Positions 27,601 through 39,494 of a stretch of 64,000 nucleotides of DNA are shown here, one piece after another. The position numbers and the translations under genes were made by a program. The notes beneath the pieces are model-generated. The model saw only the letters and a program-made list of their open reading frames with translations. It was not told the DNA's origin and did not search any database. The stretch's first letter is position 1; every line of letters starts with the position of its first letter. Source of the DNA: Aspergillus flavus (lineage: Eukaryota > Ascomycota > Eurotiomycetes > Eurotiales > Aspergillaceae); assembly GCF_009017415.1 (NCBI RefSeq), contig NC_092407.1:2790001-2854000 (forward strand), given 5' to 3'.

Positions 27601-30600
27601 TATTTATTTTATATAATATATTAATAATCTTTTAAATATATATTAAAAAAATTAAAAGAAATGTAAAATATTATTATATTATATATTTCAATAATATTTT
27701 TATTTATTTATAAATAAAGAAAAAACATATATAATATATTAATAAAATATTATTATATTTAAAATAAATAACTCTATATACTAAATCATTTAAATATAAT
27801 TTTTATTAAAAAAATAATATTTTAAAAATTTATTATAAAATATAGTAATATTTATATTAATATAGAATATATATAAACTATTAATAAATAATTAATATTA
27901 AAATTATATAGATTATTAAACTTTTATTTAATATATTAAAAAAATAAAGAAAAAAAATACAAATTTTAAAATAAATTAAAAACAATAGTTAATAATTTTT
28001 TAATTTTATAATATTTTAATTTTATATTATAGATTAAATTATTTATAAATATTTTAAAATTTATTATTATAAATATTGTTTTTATAATATATTAATAAAA
28101 TTAAAAATTTTTTATTAATATTTTAATTAATATCTAATTATTTTCTATTTAAAAAAATTTATAAGAGTAAAAAACTATTATTTTATTTATAATTCAAAAT
28201 TATTTACTATTATAAAATATTTTAAAATATATTATATATAATTTATATATAAAGATATTTAAAAAAATAGTAAAATTAAATAAATATTAGATTTAATAAA
28301 TAAAATTTTTAATAGTTTATAATTTTTAAATAAAATATTAATTTCAATATTTAAATTTAATTAATATATATTTATAGTAGAAAAACTATAAAAATATTTA
28401 TAAAAAATATTAGATTATTTTCTATATTTCAAAAAATAATATTATAAATAATATTAAATAATTAAAATAATAATAATTGTTTTATAAACTATTGAATTAG
28501 AAAAATTTTTAAATTAATAAAAAAAATTCTATTAAAATAGTCTTTATATCAATATTGAAAACTATATCTAAAATTATTTTATTTATTAAAAAATAAAAAA
28601 CACTAAAAAACTATTATAAAATAAACTAATTTTTTTGTATTTTAAAAAAACAGTAGTAAAATTTAATAATAGATTTTATAATTAATTTATTATTATTAAA
28701 TTAAAAAAGCTATATATATAATATAAGTTTTATAGTAATAACTTGATATATAAAGATTATAAAATATTTATTTATAATTTAAATTATAACTATAAATAAG
28801 TTAATTAATATAATTTTATTAAAATCTATATATAAAAAATTATTCAAATACTATTTTTTATTTATAATAATATTAAAAATATATTTATAAAATATTTATT
28901 TTTTATAGTTTTATAAAATAAAAAACTAGTAATCTTTAGATTTAAAACTTTTAAATTAATAATATTAAATATATTAATAAAATTATAATTAAAAAATCTG
29001 TTTAATATCTAGACTAAATTTAAAAAATCTAAAAAAATAATAGAATAGCAAGTAAAAAAATATAATAGATACTATAGAGTTATATAGCTATATATAAAAT
29101 AAATAATTTTACTTTTAATAAAAAATATAAAACTCTAATAATTAAATAAAAAACTAGAATTAAACTATAATAGATTATTTATAATTATTAAAAATATATA
29201 ATTATATTTACTCTATTTTTTATATATTATTATTAAAACTATATTACTAATACATAAAAATAAAAATTAAAAAAATTTAATTAATTATTATTAATAATTA
29301 AAAAAATTATTTATATATTAAATAAAAAAAACTCAATTGTATAAAATTTATAGAGATTAGAAAAAACTTTTCGAAATATCACTAAAATTATTATAGTTTA
29401 TTAAAAAATTAAGACAATATTAAAAATATTTTATTAATTATAAAAGAAATATAATCTTTTTTTATAAAAATTTAAAGTTTAATAAAAATATTCATTTAAA
29501 AAAATAAAATAATTTTATTAAATTAATAAAAAATAAAAAAAATAATTTAAAGCTATAATATAGAATATCTATTACTAGATTTTAAATCAATAGAAAAATA
29601 AATAAATTATCATAAACTCTTTTAATTTTCTAGATTATTTTCAAAAAAAAGACTTTTTATTAATAAGCTCGTATTAAATATTTATCAAATAAAATAAATT
29701 ATAATTTATATTCTATAATACTAATAAAAATAAATAAATTTTATTTAATTTATTAAAATAATTAATAATCTTTTTAATATATTTAATTAAATTATTTATA
29801 GTTTTTATAGTCATTTAATTTAATGATAAACTCTATAAATAAATAATTTTAATTTATATAGATTTTAATAATAGAAAATATTTTAAATAGCTATTTTTTA
29901 TAGTAATATATTATAGCTATATTTATATTTTTTTAATTTAATAATTAAATATCGTTAAATTTAATAATATTAGATTATCTTACTATATAGAACATAATTA
30001 TATAATAATATTCTATTATAATAAAATAATTTTATATTTATTAAATTAAGTATTTAATACTTCATATTATTTAATAGATTATATATAGATAGTACTATTA
30101 AATAATATTATATGATATAGACTACTATAATACTGTATTATTTATAAATAGTTATTATTAATAGTAATATTATTAAGACTTCTATTATTAAAATCTATAA
30201 TTAATTATTATTATTATTTATTATAGTTTTTTTATATATTTTTTATTAATATATCTTTTATATTAATATTTTTAATATTTTTTTTATTATAAATATTTTA
30301 ATTTTTTTAATATATAAGTATAGTAATTAAATACTAAATAATTATTTATATAATATCTTTAATTTTCAATAATAATTTTTATACTATTTAAAAAATCTAT
30401 AATATTTATTATTTATATTAATATTAATTAATTTTTTTAAGAAAAGCTTTTTTTATAAAATTTACTTTTAAAAATATTATTTTTTATTTCAATAAAAATA
30501 AATCTTTTTTATTTATAATAATTATTTTTAATAATAGTAAGCTATATAATTTATTATTCATAAATAAAATTCTTATATATATTTTTAATTTTATATATTA

Positions 30601-33600
30601 AATATTATTTATAGTAATAAAAAAATTATTAATTATTATAACAAAAATAATAAATTAATATATATTCTATATTATTATAGACTATTTCTATATAAATTTT
30701 ATTATAAATATTTTAAATAAAACTATATTTGTAAAATTAAAAATATAGTATTATATACTAGAATTTATATTAAATATTTTATTTTAAATAAAAAAAATAG
30801 ATACTATCTTTAAAAACTTTTAAAATAATAAAGAAATAAAATATTAATTTAAATAATATAAAAAATATTATATTATCATTTTTTTATAATTCTTTATTAA
30901 TATTTATAATTATATTATTATTTAAAATAGATTATTATTAATATTCTTTAAAAATTCTTATTTAATAACTAATAAAAAAATAAATCTAAATAAAATTATT
31001 TAATTTATAGTTAAAAATAAAAAAATAATTTACTTATAATATTATTAATAATAAAACTATTATTAATAATACTAAATGAATAAAAGTATTTAAATTTTTT
31101 AAGATAATATAAATTAAATATTAATATTTTATTAATATAATTTTAAAGAATATTATTAAAATTTAATATAAAATTAAATTATTTTATTAAAAAATTTAAA
31201 ATAATATAGACTATCTTCTATAATAGATTTAAAATAATAAAAAAATTAAAAAATTATACTATTATTTTTAAAAATAGTTTTATTATTTTTTCTATTTTCT
31301 ATTTTAATTATTAGTAGTAATCTTTTTATAAATAATTCTACTCTTTTTTTTACTAAATAAATTTATTCTATTATAAAAATTATAATTTATTTTTATATTT
31401 TTATTTATATTTAAAATACTATTGAAATTTTTATAAATATAAATAGTTATATTAAAATTAATATTATTAATTTTAAATTTATTTAAAATTATAAATTATA
31501 AAAAATTTATTTTTATATATTTTTAATAGAAATAATTAATTAAATTATTATATTTATTTATAAAATCTAGAAAACTTTTATTATTATTATAAATTTAAAA
31601 AAGATTATTTAAATATTTATTAAAATTATATTACTATTAAGAAAAGTATTTAATTAAAAAAATTTAATATTTTTTTATAATTATCTTATAAAATTTATAT
31701 ATCTATTTAATAATATAGAATAATTATTAATAATTTAAATTTTTTACTATTAAAATTATTATTTTAAAAAAATTTATAAAAATTTAAAAAATTATATCTA
31801 TATTTTTATTATTATTAAAATATTTAAAGATATTTAACTATTTAATAATAATTTAAATTTTTAATTATAATTTATTAATAAAATATTTTTATAATTTACT
31901 AAATATAAAAATTTCATTTTTTTATAAAATAATTAATTATATTATTAATATAATTATTAGTAAAACTCTATTATATAGATTAATATATTTTTTAATAAAA
32001 ATAAAATTTTATATTTTATATTAATATTTAAATAAAAATTTGATTTATAATTAAATTTACTATTCAAAACATTTTATAAAAATATTTATTTTTTTTTAAA
32101 AAAATAAAAATCTAGAATTATATATAAATTATTAAAAATTTAATAGAATAATAATCAAAAACTATTATTTTTTATTTCTAGTTTTGAAAATTTTTAATTA
32201 ATTAATTAATTTAAAATATTTTATAAAAATTAATTTATATAATATTTATTATTAGATTTAAATTAAAAAAATAAATAAAATATTATATTTTTTATTTAAT
32301 ATAGTTATTTTATATATATAATTATATTATTTAATTTTATTAATATACTTATAACTTTTTTAAATTATATATATATTATTTTATATAATATTTTTAATAT
32401 ATTTTATATAGTTTATTTTAATAATATTTTAATTTTTTTAATCTAAAGATCTATAAAAAATATATAAGAAAAATATTGAAATATTTTAAAAAATTAATTT
32501 ATATATTATATTTTTAAAGTATATTATTTTAAAAAATAATATATCTATAGATTTTTAATAAATATTTAATATAATTATTTAAAAAAAGCTTATATTTTTT
32601 ATAAAATTTAAATATTTATTAAATTTTATAATTTTTATTAATAATTTATTTAAAACTTTTTATAAATTATTTTATTTTTAATTTTTTATTAAAAAGATTA
32701 AATTATAAATAAAAATCAGAATTTTTTATTTTATATTTATTAGTCAATTAATATTTTAATAATTTATTATTATTAAAAAATAGATATTTTTTATTAAATA
32801 AAAATTAATATTTTATTTAAGTAAAAAAATAATAAAATTTTTATTCTAATAAAAAAATATCTATGTTTTAATAATAATATAATTATAAAAATTTAATAAA
32901 ACTAAATTAAATTATAATATATTTAATTAAAAATTTTGTATTATTATTTATTTATTTAAATATTAATAATAATATATTAAAAATTTATTATATACTATTA
33001 AAATTATTTTTAATTATTTTAATTTATAAATTTTTATAAAATAGTTAAAATTAAATAAATAATAGATTTATTAATTTATATTTTTAATTTTTTTTATTTT
33101 ATATTAAATTAAAATTATTAATATAATTTTAATTATTATTAATTAATTTAAAAAATAAATATTATTTTTTTAATTTTATTAATAATAAATATAATAAATT
33201 TTAGACATATCTTCTATAATAAAATAAAACTATAGTTTAGATCTTTAAATAATATAATATTAAATTAAAAATTTATATTTATTAATAAATATTAATTTAA
33301 ATTTTATTATAAAAAATATATTAAATTTAAATTATTTATAATATTTTATTTATAAATTAATAAATAAATAAAATATATAAATTAAATTTTGAAAATTTAT
33401 TTTTACTATTTTATTAATAAATAGTAAATTAATTAATTAAATTTATTATTTATAGTAAAATTTATTTATAATAATATATAAAATATAAAAATAAAATTTT
33501 TACTATTTAAAATATTATAAATATAATTATATTAATTAAATAAATATAAATAATATATTTAAATTTCAAGAGTATAAATATATATTAAAAATTATTAATA

Positions 33601-34332
33601 AAAATTAATTAAATTATAAATAAAATATTATAATAAATATTATTAATTAAAATAAGTTAAATAAATAATATAGTAATATTATTTATTAAAAACATTAAAT
33701 TTAAATTTTTATTTTAAAAATTAAATTTTAATTTTATTAAATTATTTTATATATTTAATATTATTAAAATCTAAATATATTATTTATAATTATAATATTT
33801 TTATATATTATTATTAAAAATTTAAATATAATATAATAATAATATTTAAAAAATTATTAATAATATTAAAGCTAAATAAATTAAAAATAAATAAAATTTA
33901 ATAATAAAAATTATTTTTTAATTAAATAAAAAAATAATTTTTAAAATATAATTAATAAATTTTAAAAGAAAATATAATAAATATATAGAAAATTATTAAG
34001 AACTATTAATATATAAAATTATAATAATTAATAAATAATAAAAATATATTAATTAAATAAATAAAATAAATAAAATATTAAATTAATAATATATTTAATA
34101 TAATTTAAATATAATTTTATTAAATCTATAATAATTAAAGAATATTTATAAAAAAAATATTAATTAAAAATATATAAAATATATAATATTTTTATTTAAA
34201 TACTATAAAAGAAAAGTTTATTTATTTATTTCAAAAAATATAAAAAAAAATAATAATAATAATTTAGTTTTTATTTTTTTATTAATAGTATTATTTTTTT
34301 AATATTTAAAAAAACTAAATATTTAATATATA
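24670..34332. repeat. RIP-degraded A+T desert
   Basis: Nearly 10 kb of A+T-rich DNA without a usable open frame. About 25,318-25,600 is a copy of the LTR-like repeat also found at 9,515-9,790; it starts TGATAGCAGTTATCTTAG and carries the shared cttatataatatataaatat core. The remainder holds no gene, structural RNA or terminal repeats that I can support. Confidence 0.6.
25318..25600 (+). repeat. LTR-like repeat (TGATAGCAGTTATC family)
   Basis: Starts TGATAGCAGTTATCTTAG and shares long stretches with 9,515-9,790 (same strand) and about 58,670-58,992 (reverse). Its end and any target duplication are not clear. Confidence 0.5.
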
Positions 34333-34850
34333 TATTATAGATATATTTCTTATTTAGAAAATTTTCTTAAATATTCTAGAATTATTCTAGAATATTATTT
34401 ATCTAGAAGACATTAAATAAACAATCTTAATTAAATAATATTAAATAACTAGATTTTAATTAAAAAATATTAAATAAACTTTTTATTTAGTAAATCTAAG
34501 TAAATTTAATTTAATATAAAAAATTATTTAATTCTTTATTAAATTAAATTAATTTTTTTAAATAGATTATTATTAACTATTTAATTATTAGATATTAATA
34601 TATTTTTTATATTTTTTTTATTTATATTTAATCTAAAGCTTTAACTATTTTAATTTTAATTATTTATTTTTATTATTTAATCTAGAGTTTAAATTATTTA
34701 AGTTCTATCTATTTATATAATTTAAAATTATTATTTAGTTAATTTTAGTTTTTTTATATAATTTAGTTCTTTAATCTATTTATTTTATTTAATTTTTCTA
34801 TTTATTCTAGTTAATTTTAAAATTATTTTACTTTAAAATTAAAGTAATTA
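34333..34850 (-). repeat. Heavily RIP-degraded copy of the 24-kb LTR, reverse orientation
   Basis: In reverse orientation the sequence follows the LTR at 58,156-58,665 block by block, starting with gatatatttcttatttag, then the TTCTAGAA cluster near 34,374-34,395, and ending about 34,850. Almost all differences are G/C bases replaced by A/T. Spacing within the TTCTAGAA cluster is 3 nt between units here. Confidence 0.55.
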
Positions 34851-37649
34851 ATAGTTATAAGTCTAGATTAGCTCTATTTAAAATCTTAAATTAATAATAT
34901 CTTTATTTTTAAATATTAATTAATCTTATATATATATATAATATATATATATATATCTATTATTTTATATATTAATTAAATATATTAGATTTTTATATTA
35001 ATTTCTATATTAATTTTTATAATCTATTTTATTAATATTAATCTATTTTATTTATTAATTATTAATCTAATCTATATATATATAAATCTATATAATCTAT
35101 ATATATATATAGAATTATATAATTATATTAATTAATTTAAAATTTTTTATTTAATTTCATTAATTAAATAATTAGTTTTAATAAAATTAATATATTAGAT
35201 TAATAATTAAAATTAAAAAAATCTAGAATTATTAAATTAAAAATTTTATAAAAATTCTATTAGAAATTATAAAGCTAAAGCTAAAAAATATTAAATAATT
35301 TTAATTAAAATTTTAATTTTATTATTAATTATTATTAATTTAATATTATATAATAATAGATAAATAATTTTATTAAATTCTAAAAACTTTATCTATTAAA
35401 TTAGTTTTTATTATTAAATCTGGAAGATAAAATTTAATTAAATAATATACTAGATTTAAAGCTTTATTTATTAATTTTATAAAATTTTATATATTAATAT
35501 AAAAAAATCTATATATTAAAATTTTTAATCTAAAAGTTTTTAAAATTTAGAATTCTATATAATCTTTATCTAATTTTTTAAAATTAATTTTTAATATTTT
35601 ATTTATCTTTTTAACTTTATAATAAAATAAATTATTGAAAAAATTTAAAAATAATAATATTATATTATTTTTTTATAAAATAATTAAATAATTTAAAGAT
35701 TATACTAGATTAAATTAATTTAATTAATTTAAAAATTTAAAATTTAAAATTATTATTATAATTTTATAAAGCTTATTTAATTTTAAATTTATTAATTTAA
35801 TTAATTAAAATAATTAAATAAAATAAAATTTTTCAAATTTTATTTTTAAAAATAGTTTAATTTTTTTTTATTTAATGTTAATAAAAAAGATTATTTTTTT
35901 ATAGAAATAGTAGATTTTATAAAAATAATATTATATTCTATTAGATTTAATAATTAATTATTTAATTTAAAAATTTTAAATTAATCTAAATTAATTTATT
36001 GAAATTCTAAATTTAAAATTATCTATAATTTAGTTATTAAAAAAATTAAAAAAACCAATTTAATATAATAAAAATTAATAATAATTTCTATTATTTTAAT
36101 TAATTAAATTATTTTATTATTTAAATTTTTAAAATTAAATTTTAAAAATCTATAAATATATAATATTATTTTTAATAGTTATATTTATAATAATTTTAAT
36201 AAATTTATATAAAAAATATTAATATTAAAATTCTAGAATATAATATTATTTTTATAAAATCTACTATTTCTATAAAAAAAATAATTAATTTTAAATTTTT
36301 AGATTATATCTATAAATCTAATTTTTATTTAAATATAATTTCTATTTAAAAAAAATAAAAAAATAGTTTATTCTATAATTTTAAAGCTTTAAAATTTAAA
36401 ATTTTAAATAATAGATCTATTTATTATATAAATAATTAAAAAAATATTTTTTTAATTAAATAAATATTATTTAATTAATTATATAATTTAAAAAATTTTT
36501 ATTTATTAATTAAATTATATATATTTAAATTTTCTATAAGCTTTAATAATTTTGAATCTATTAAAATATTTAATATATTTAAAATAAATTTTTTTAAATC
36601 TAATTTTTTTAAAGTTAATTTCTTTTGGAAATAATTAAAAATTTAAATCTAATTTATTTAAAAATTTTAATTTATTTAAAATATTTAATTACTTTAAAAT
36701 ATTTAATTACTTTAAAATATTTAAATTATATAAAAATAATTCTAAAAATTTTAAAATCTCTAGATTTTTTAAAGGCTTTAAGATTTCTTAGATTAATAAA
36801 TTTAAACTAAATAAAAATAATTATTTAAAATATAATTTTACAAATTTTTATTTAGATAATTAAATATCTATTATTTTTATTAAATATTTAAATAGAAATC
36901 TAACTATAGAGCTTAAATATGTATTTTAATTTATAAAAAAAATTATAGATTCTATAATAAATAATTTATTTAGAATTAATATAAAATTTAGATTATTAAA
37001 TCTTAATTTAATAAAAATAATAATAATAATATATTAAAATTATTAAAAATTTTTAAATATTATTTTTTTTATAGTACTAAAAATTAAAATCTTTAAATAC
37101 AAAAATTTTAAATTATTTAATTAAATTAAATTTTTAATTTTATTTTAAATATTAGATATTTAATTTAAAAAATAGATATTTAAATAATTAATTAATATAA
37201 AATAAATTTTATTTAAAATTTTATATTAAAATCTAATTTATATAAAAAAAATTTAAATAAACTGTAATATATAAATTATATATATTATTTTTATTTAAAA
37301 TAAATTTTAAAATAAATTTTAAAATAAATTTTAAAATTTAAATTAAAAATTTCTATAACTCTAGATTTAAAAATTTTATTTAAATAATAATAAAAATCTA
37401 GTTAATTTCTATATATTTTATAAAAATTTAAGAATTAAAATAATTACTAATTTTATAAAATAATTTAAATAAAGTTTTTATTTAAAAAAAGCTAAAGCTT
37501 TAATTAATTTAAAAATTTATTTATTATTAATTAATTTAAATATTTTAGTTTTTTTATAATTTAAAATAGTTAATTTAATAATATATATTATTAAATTAAC
37601 TATTTATTAAATTTATTTAATAAAAATTATTATATAAAATTTTAAAAAA
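34851..37649. repeat. RIP-degraded A+T desert
   Basis: A/T-rich, gene-free. It contains a short tandem repeat around 36,680-36,722 (tttaattactttaaaata) and the 14-bp repeat listed separately. Confidence 0.6.
37294..37337. repeat. 14-bp tandem repeat, three copies
   Basis: The unit aaataaattttaaa is repeated three times head to tail. Confidence 0.75.
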
Positions 37650-37921
37650 TAGTTTTAATTATAAAAAACTCAATTAAATATATAAATATTTTTTTTTATA
37701 TTTTTTTATTATATAACTAATATATTAGATTATATTATTACTATAATATATATAATTTTATTATAGTAGTTAATATTAGTATCTATAGCTTTTTTTAAAT
37801 AATTACTAAATAAATAATTTATTAACTATCTTCTATTTAGAAATTAATTATTATTATTCTATTATTACTCTATCTTATATATCCATCTTTAATAAGATGT
37901 GCTAGATAAGGATCTATAACA
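37650..37921 (+). repeat. LTR-like tail abutting the gene island
   Basis: Shared with 2,850-3,252. It ends GGATCTATAACA at 37,921, a CA terminus, and is followed at once by normal-composition DNA. It is the left edge of the gene island. The 5' end of this LTR was not found. Confidence 0.5.
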
Positions 37922-38785
37922 ATATACTCTCAGTGTATTAGACACAATATTCCTTTTGGATGTTCTAGCAGCCGATAAGCGGCCGCTTTATCGCTTTTCC
38001 TACAGCTTAATGGCAGAATACGTAACTACAACACTGGGAATGACATTGAGCCGACCCCTTTGGGTCGGCGGTGAGACGTGTAGGGCGGTCTCAAGCACCT
38101 AAAGTGCAACTACGTTGCATGACATGCAGCACATACAAAGACTCCAGTGACTTTACTCCATTAACCACCCCTTTCACCTAGTTTGCGTGACCCCGAAACT
38201 AGCTGAAGGGGGCGGTTAGAGGTTCTTAATTACTTACCCTTAACATTGATACACTATATCTGGCTAGGGTGACAGCCCTGACTGCTTCTACTGGGGCAAG
38301 ACTATTCATTGTAAATATAATTGTACATGTAGGATGATAGAAGAGATTTAGGTTGGCTGGTGTCATCCCCCCAGCCCTCGTCCAATACGTCATTTCTTGC
38401 CATCGTCTACCATGTGCACTAACAGGGCAGCAGCAACCCCAGGACAGGAGACAGTTCCAATGGGTTGGCGTAGAAAGGGCCATTTCCGGGGTAAATGCTG
38501 CAAGTCAAGGCAAGTGTATGAAATTATCCTTTAATTGTCAAGTGGGACTTGGCAGATACCTATTACTTTATTCCAACCATGCTAAAGCAACGTGGCCTCT
38601 CATCCCAGCCTATTCCTCCTGATTACCTTCAAGACTAACCCCAAACTAACCGTCGACGCAATTTTGGCCTGAGATGATTGATTGATATCAACCACCCTTT
38701 CTTTGCCACAGTACAATCTCGGCCCCCACTGTCACCCTTAAACAGTACCTGGACTTCCTGAAAAGTAGAACATAAGGAAAGCAAA
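37922..38785. other. Gene-free left edge of island and upstream region of the RAMP4-like gene
   Basis: Normal base composition begins here. I see no protein gene; overlapping frames of 85-90 codons on both strands lack family resemblance. A perfect 7-bp hairpin, CCGACCC-cttt-GGGTCGG, lies at 38,051-38,068. The 3' part should hold the promoter and 5' UTR of the gene starting at 38,786, but no clear TATA or CCAAT box is visible. Confidence 0.5.
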
Positions 38786-39140
38786 ATGGTAAGCTCTAAC
38801 CTCGCACTTACCTTGCGGCTTATAGTTGCTGAAGTAGCTACCTCAGGCACAGACGCCACAACAACGGAAAGCGAATGAAAAGTACGCGAAGAGTGAAGCT
38901 GCAAAGCGTGGCAAAGGAAAGACTGCAACAAAACAAAAACAGAACTTGAAGTCTCCGGTGTCGACCGGGTGGGTTGGTATGTCTCGAAAGTCCAGAATTA
39001 TCACGGTTCCCGAGGCTAATGAGGCCCCGACAGTTGTTCTTGCCTTTGCGGTCTGCGGTGGGCTTGCATTTGAGGCTCTGAGGATTGTTCCGGAGTTATG
39101 GTCGGCAGCTGTTGCGATGTTCAATCGCAAGTTGGCATAA
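38786..39140 (+). CDS. RAMP4/SERP1/Ysy6-type ribosome-associated ER membrane protein
   Basis: Small tail-anchored ER protein of the RAMP4 (SERP1; yeast Ysy6) family, which binds the Sec61 translocon and translating ribosomes and protects newly made membrane proteins under ER stress. Exons are 38,786-38,788 (ATG alone), 38,847-38,976 and 39,034-39,140, giving 79 aa. Introns of 58 and 57 nt have GTAAGC and GTATGT donors, CAG acceptors and, in intron 2, a GGCTAAT branch site. The N-terminus AQTPQQRKANEKYAK is the family signature. A basic, Lys/Gly-rich linker (21-36) and KSPVSTGW follow, then one membrane segment at about 43-61 containing VCGGLAFE. The first coding exon is only the start codon, so simple ORF calling misses the N-terminus. 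The gene is convergent with the AP-3 delta gene, 354 bp away. Confidence 0.9.
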
Positions 39141-39494
39141 ATCTAGACTAAATATTCGCTAATCGAATACAGTGGTTTTGAATATTGTATTTATTTAATA
39201 TAGGACACTCTGAACTCCCAGTCCTCAGTAGATCAATTCACCGTACGTGATTCATATATTGCATCGGACAAATCGTGTCATCGTCGGAATCTAGCAGCGA
39301 CAACCACTTGCAAGGTGAGACCACTACTTTCTGGTCAAGGGCGTACAGAGGAGCTTGGGAACACTTTCATGGCCTCAATAATGGTTAACCCACTGTGACA
39401 AGCGGATGGATATCCTAGCTAATACCACCGGCACTCCCAACCACCAATCTCCTGATACATAACTCCATGACACCCACAAAGAAGTGGATATACC
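39141..39494. other. Convergent intergenic region
   Basis: It lies between the 3' ends of the RAMP4-like gene and the AP-3 delta gene and should hold both 3' UTRs. No other feature was seen. Confidence 0.5.

Noticed and set aside
29640..29900. Possible reverse-transcriptase relic (a block that might correspond to the YLDDIL motif)
   Set aside because: Only a loose match with several changes that RIP would not explain; not enough to call.
36625..36810. 61-codon plus-strand frame rich in Leu, Ile, Lys and Asn
   Set aside because: It is simple A/T tandem sequence in the RIP desert, with no family resemblance; its first codon is TTG rather than ATG.
38581..38600. CCACGT-like site upstream of the RAMP4-like gene as an unfolded-protein-response element
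   Set aside because: It matches neither the yeast UPRE nor a full ERSE; the spacing partner CCAAT is absent.
38226..38931. Overlapping frames of 85-98 codons on both strands upstream of the RAMP4-like gene
   Set aside because: They overlap each other on opposite strands, show no protein family features, and the last is antisense to the RAMP4 exons.
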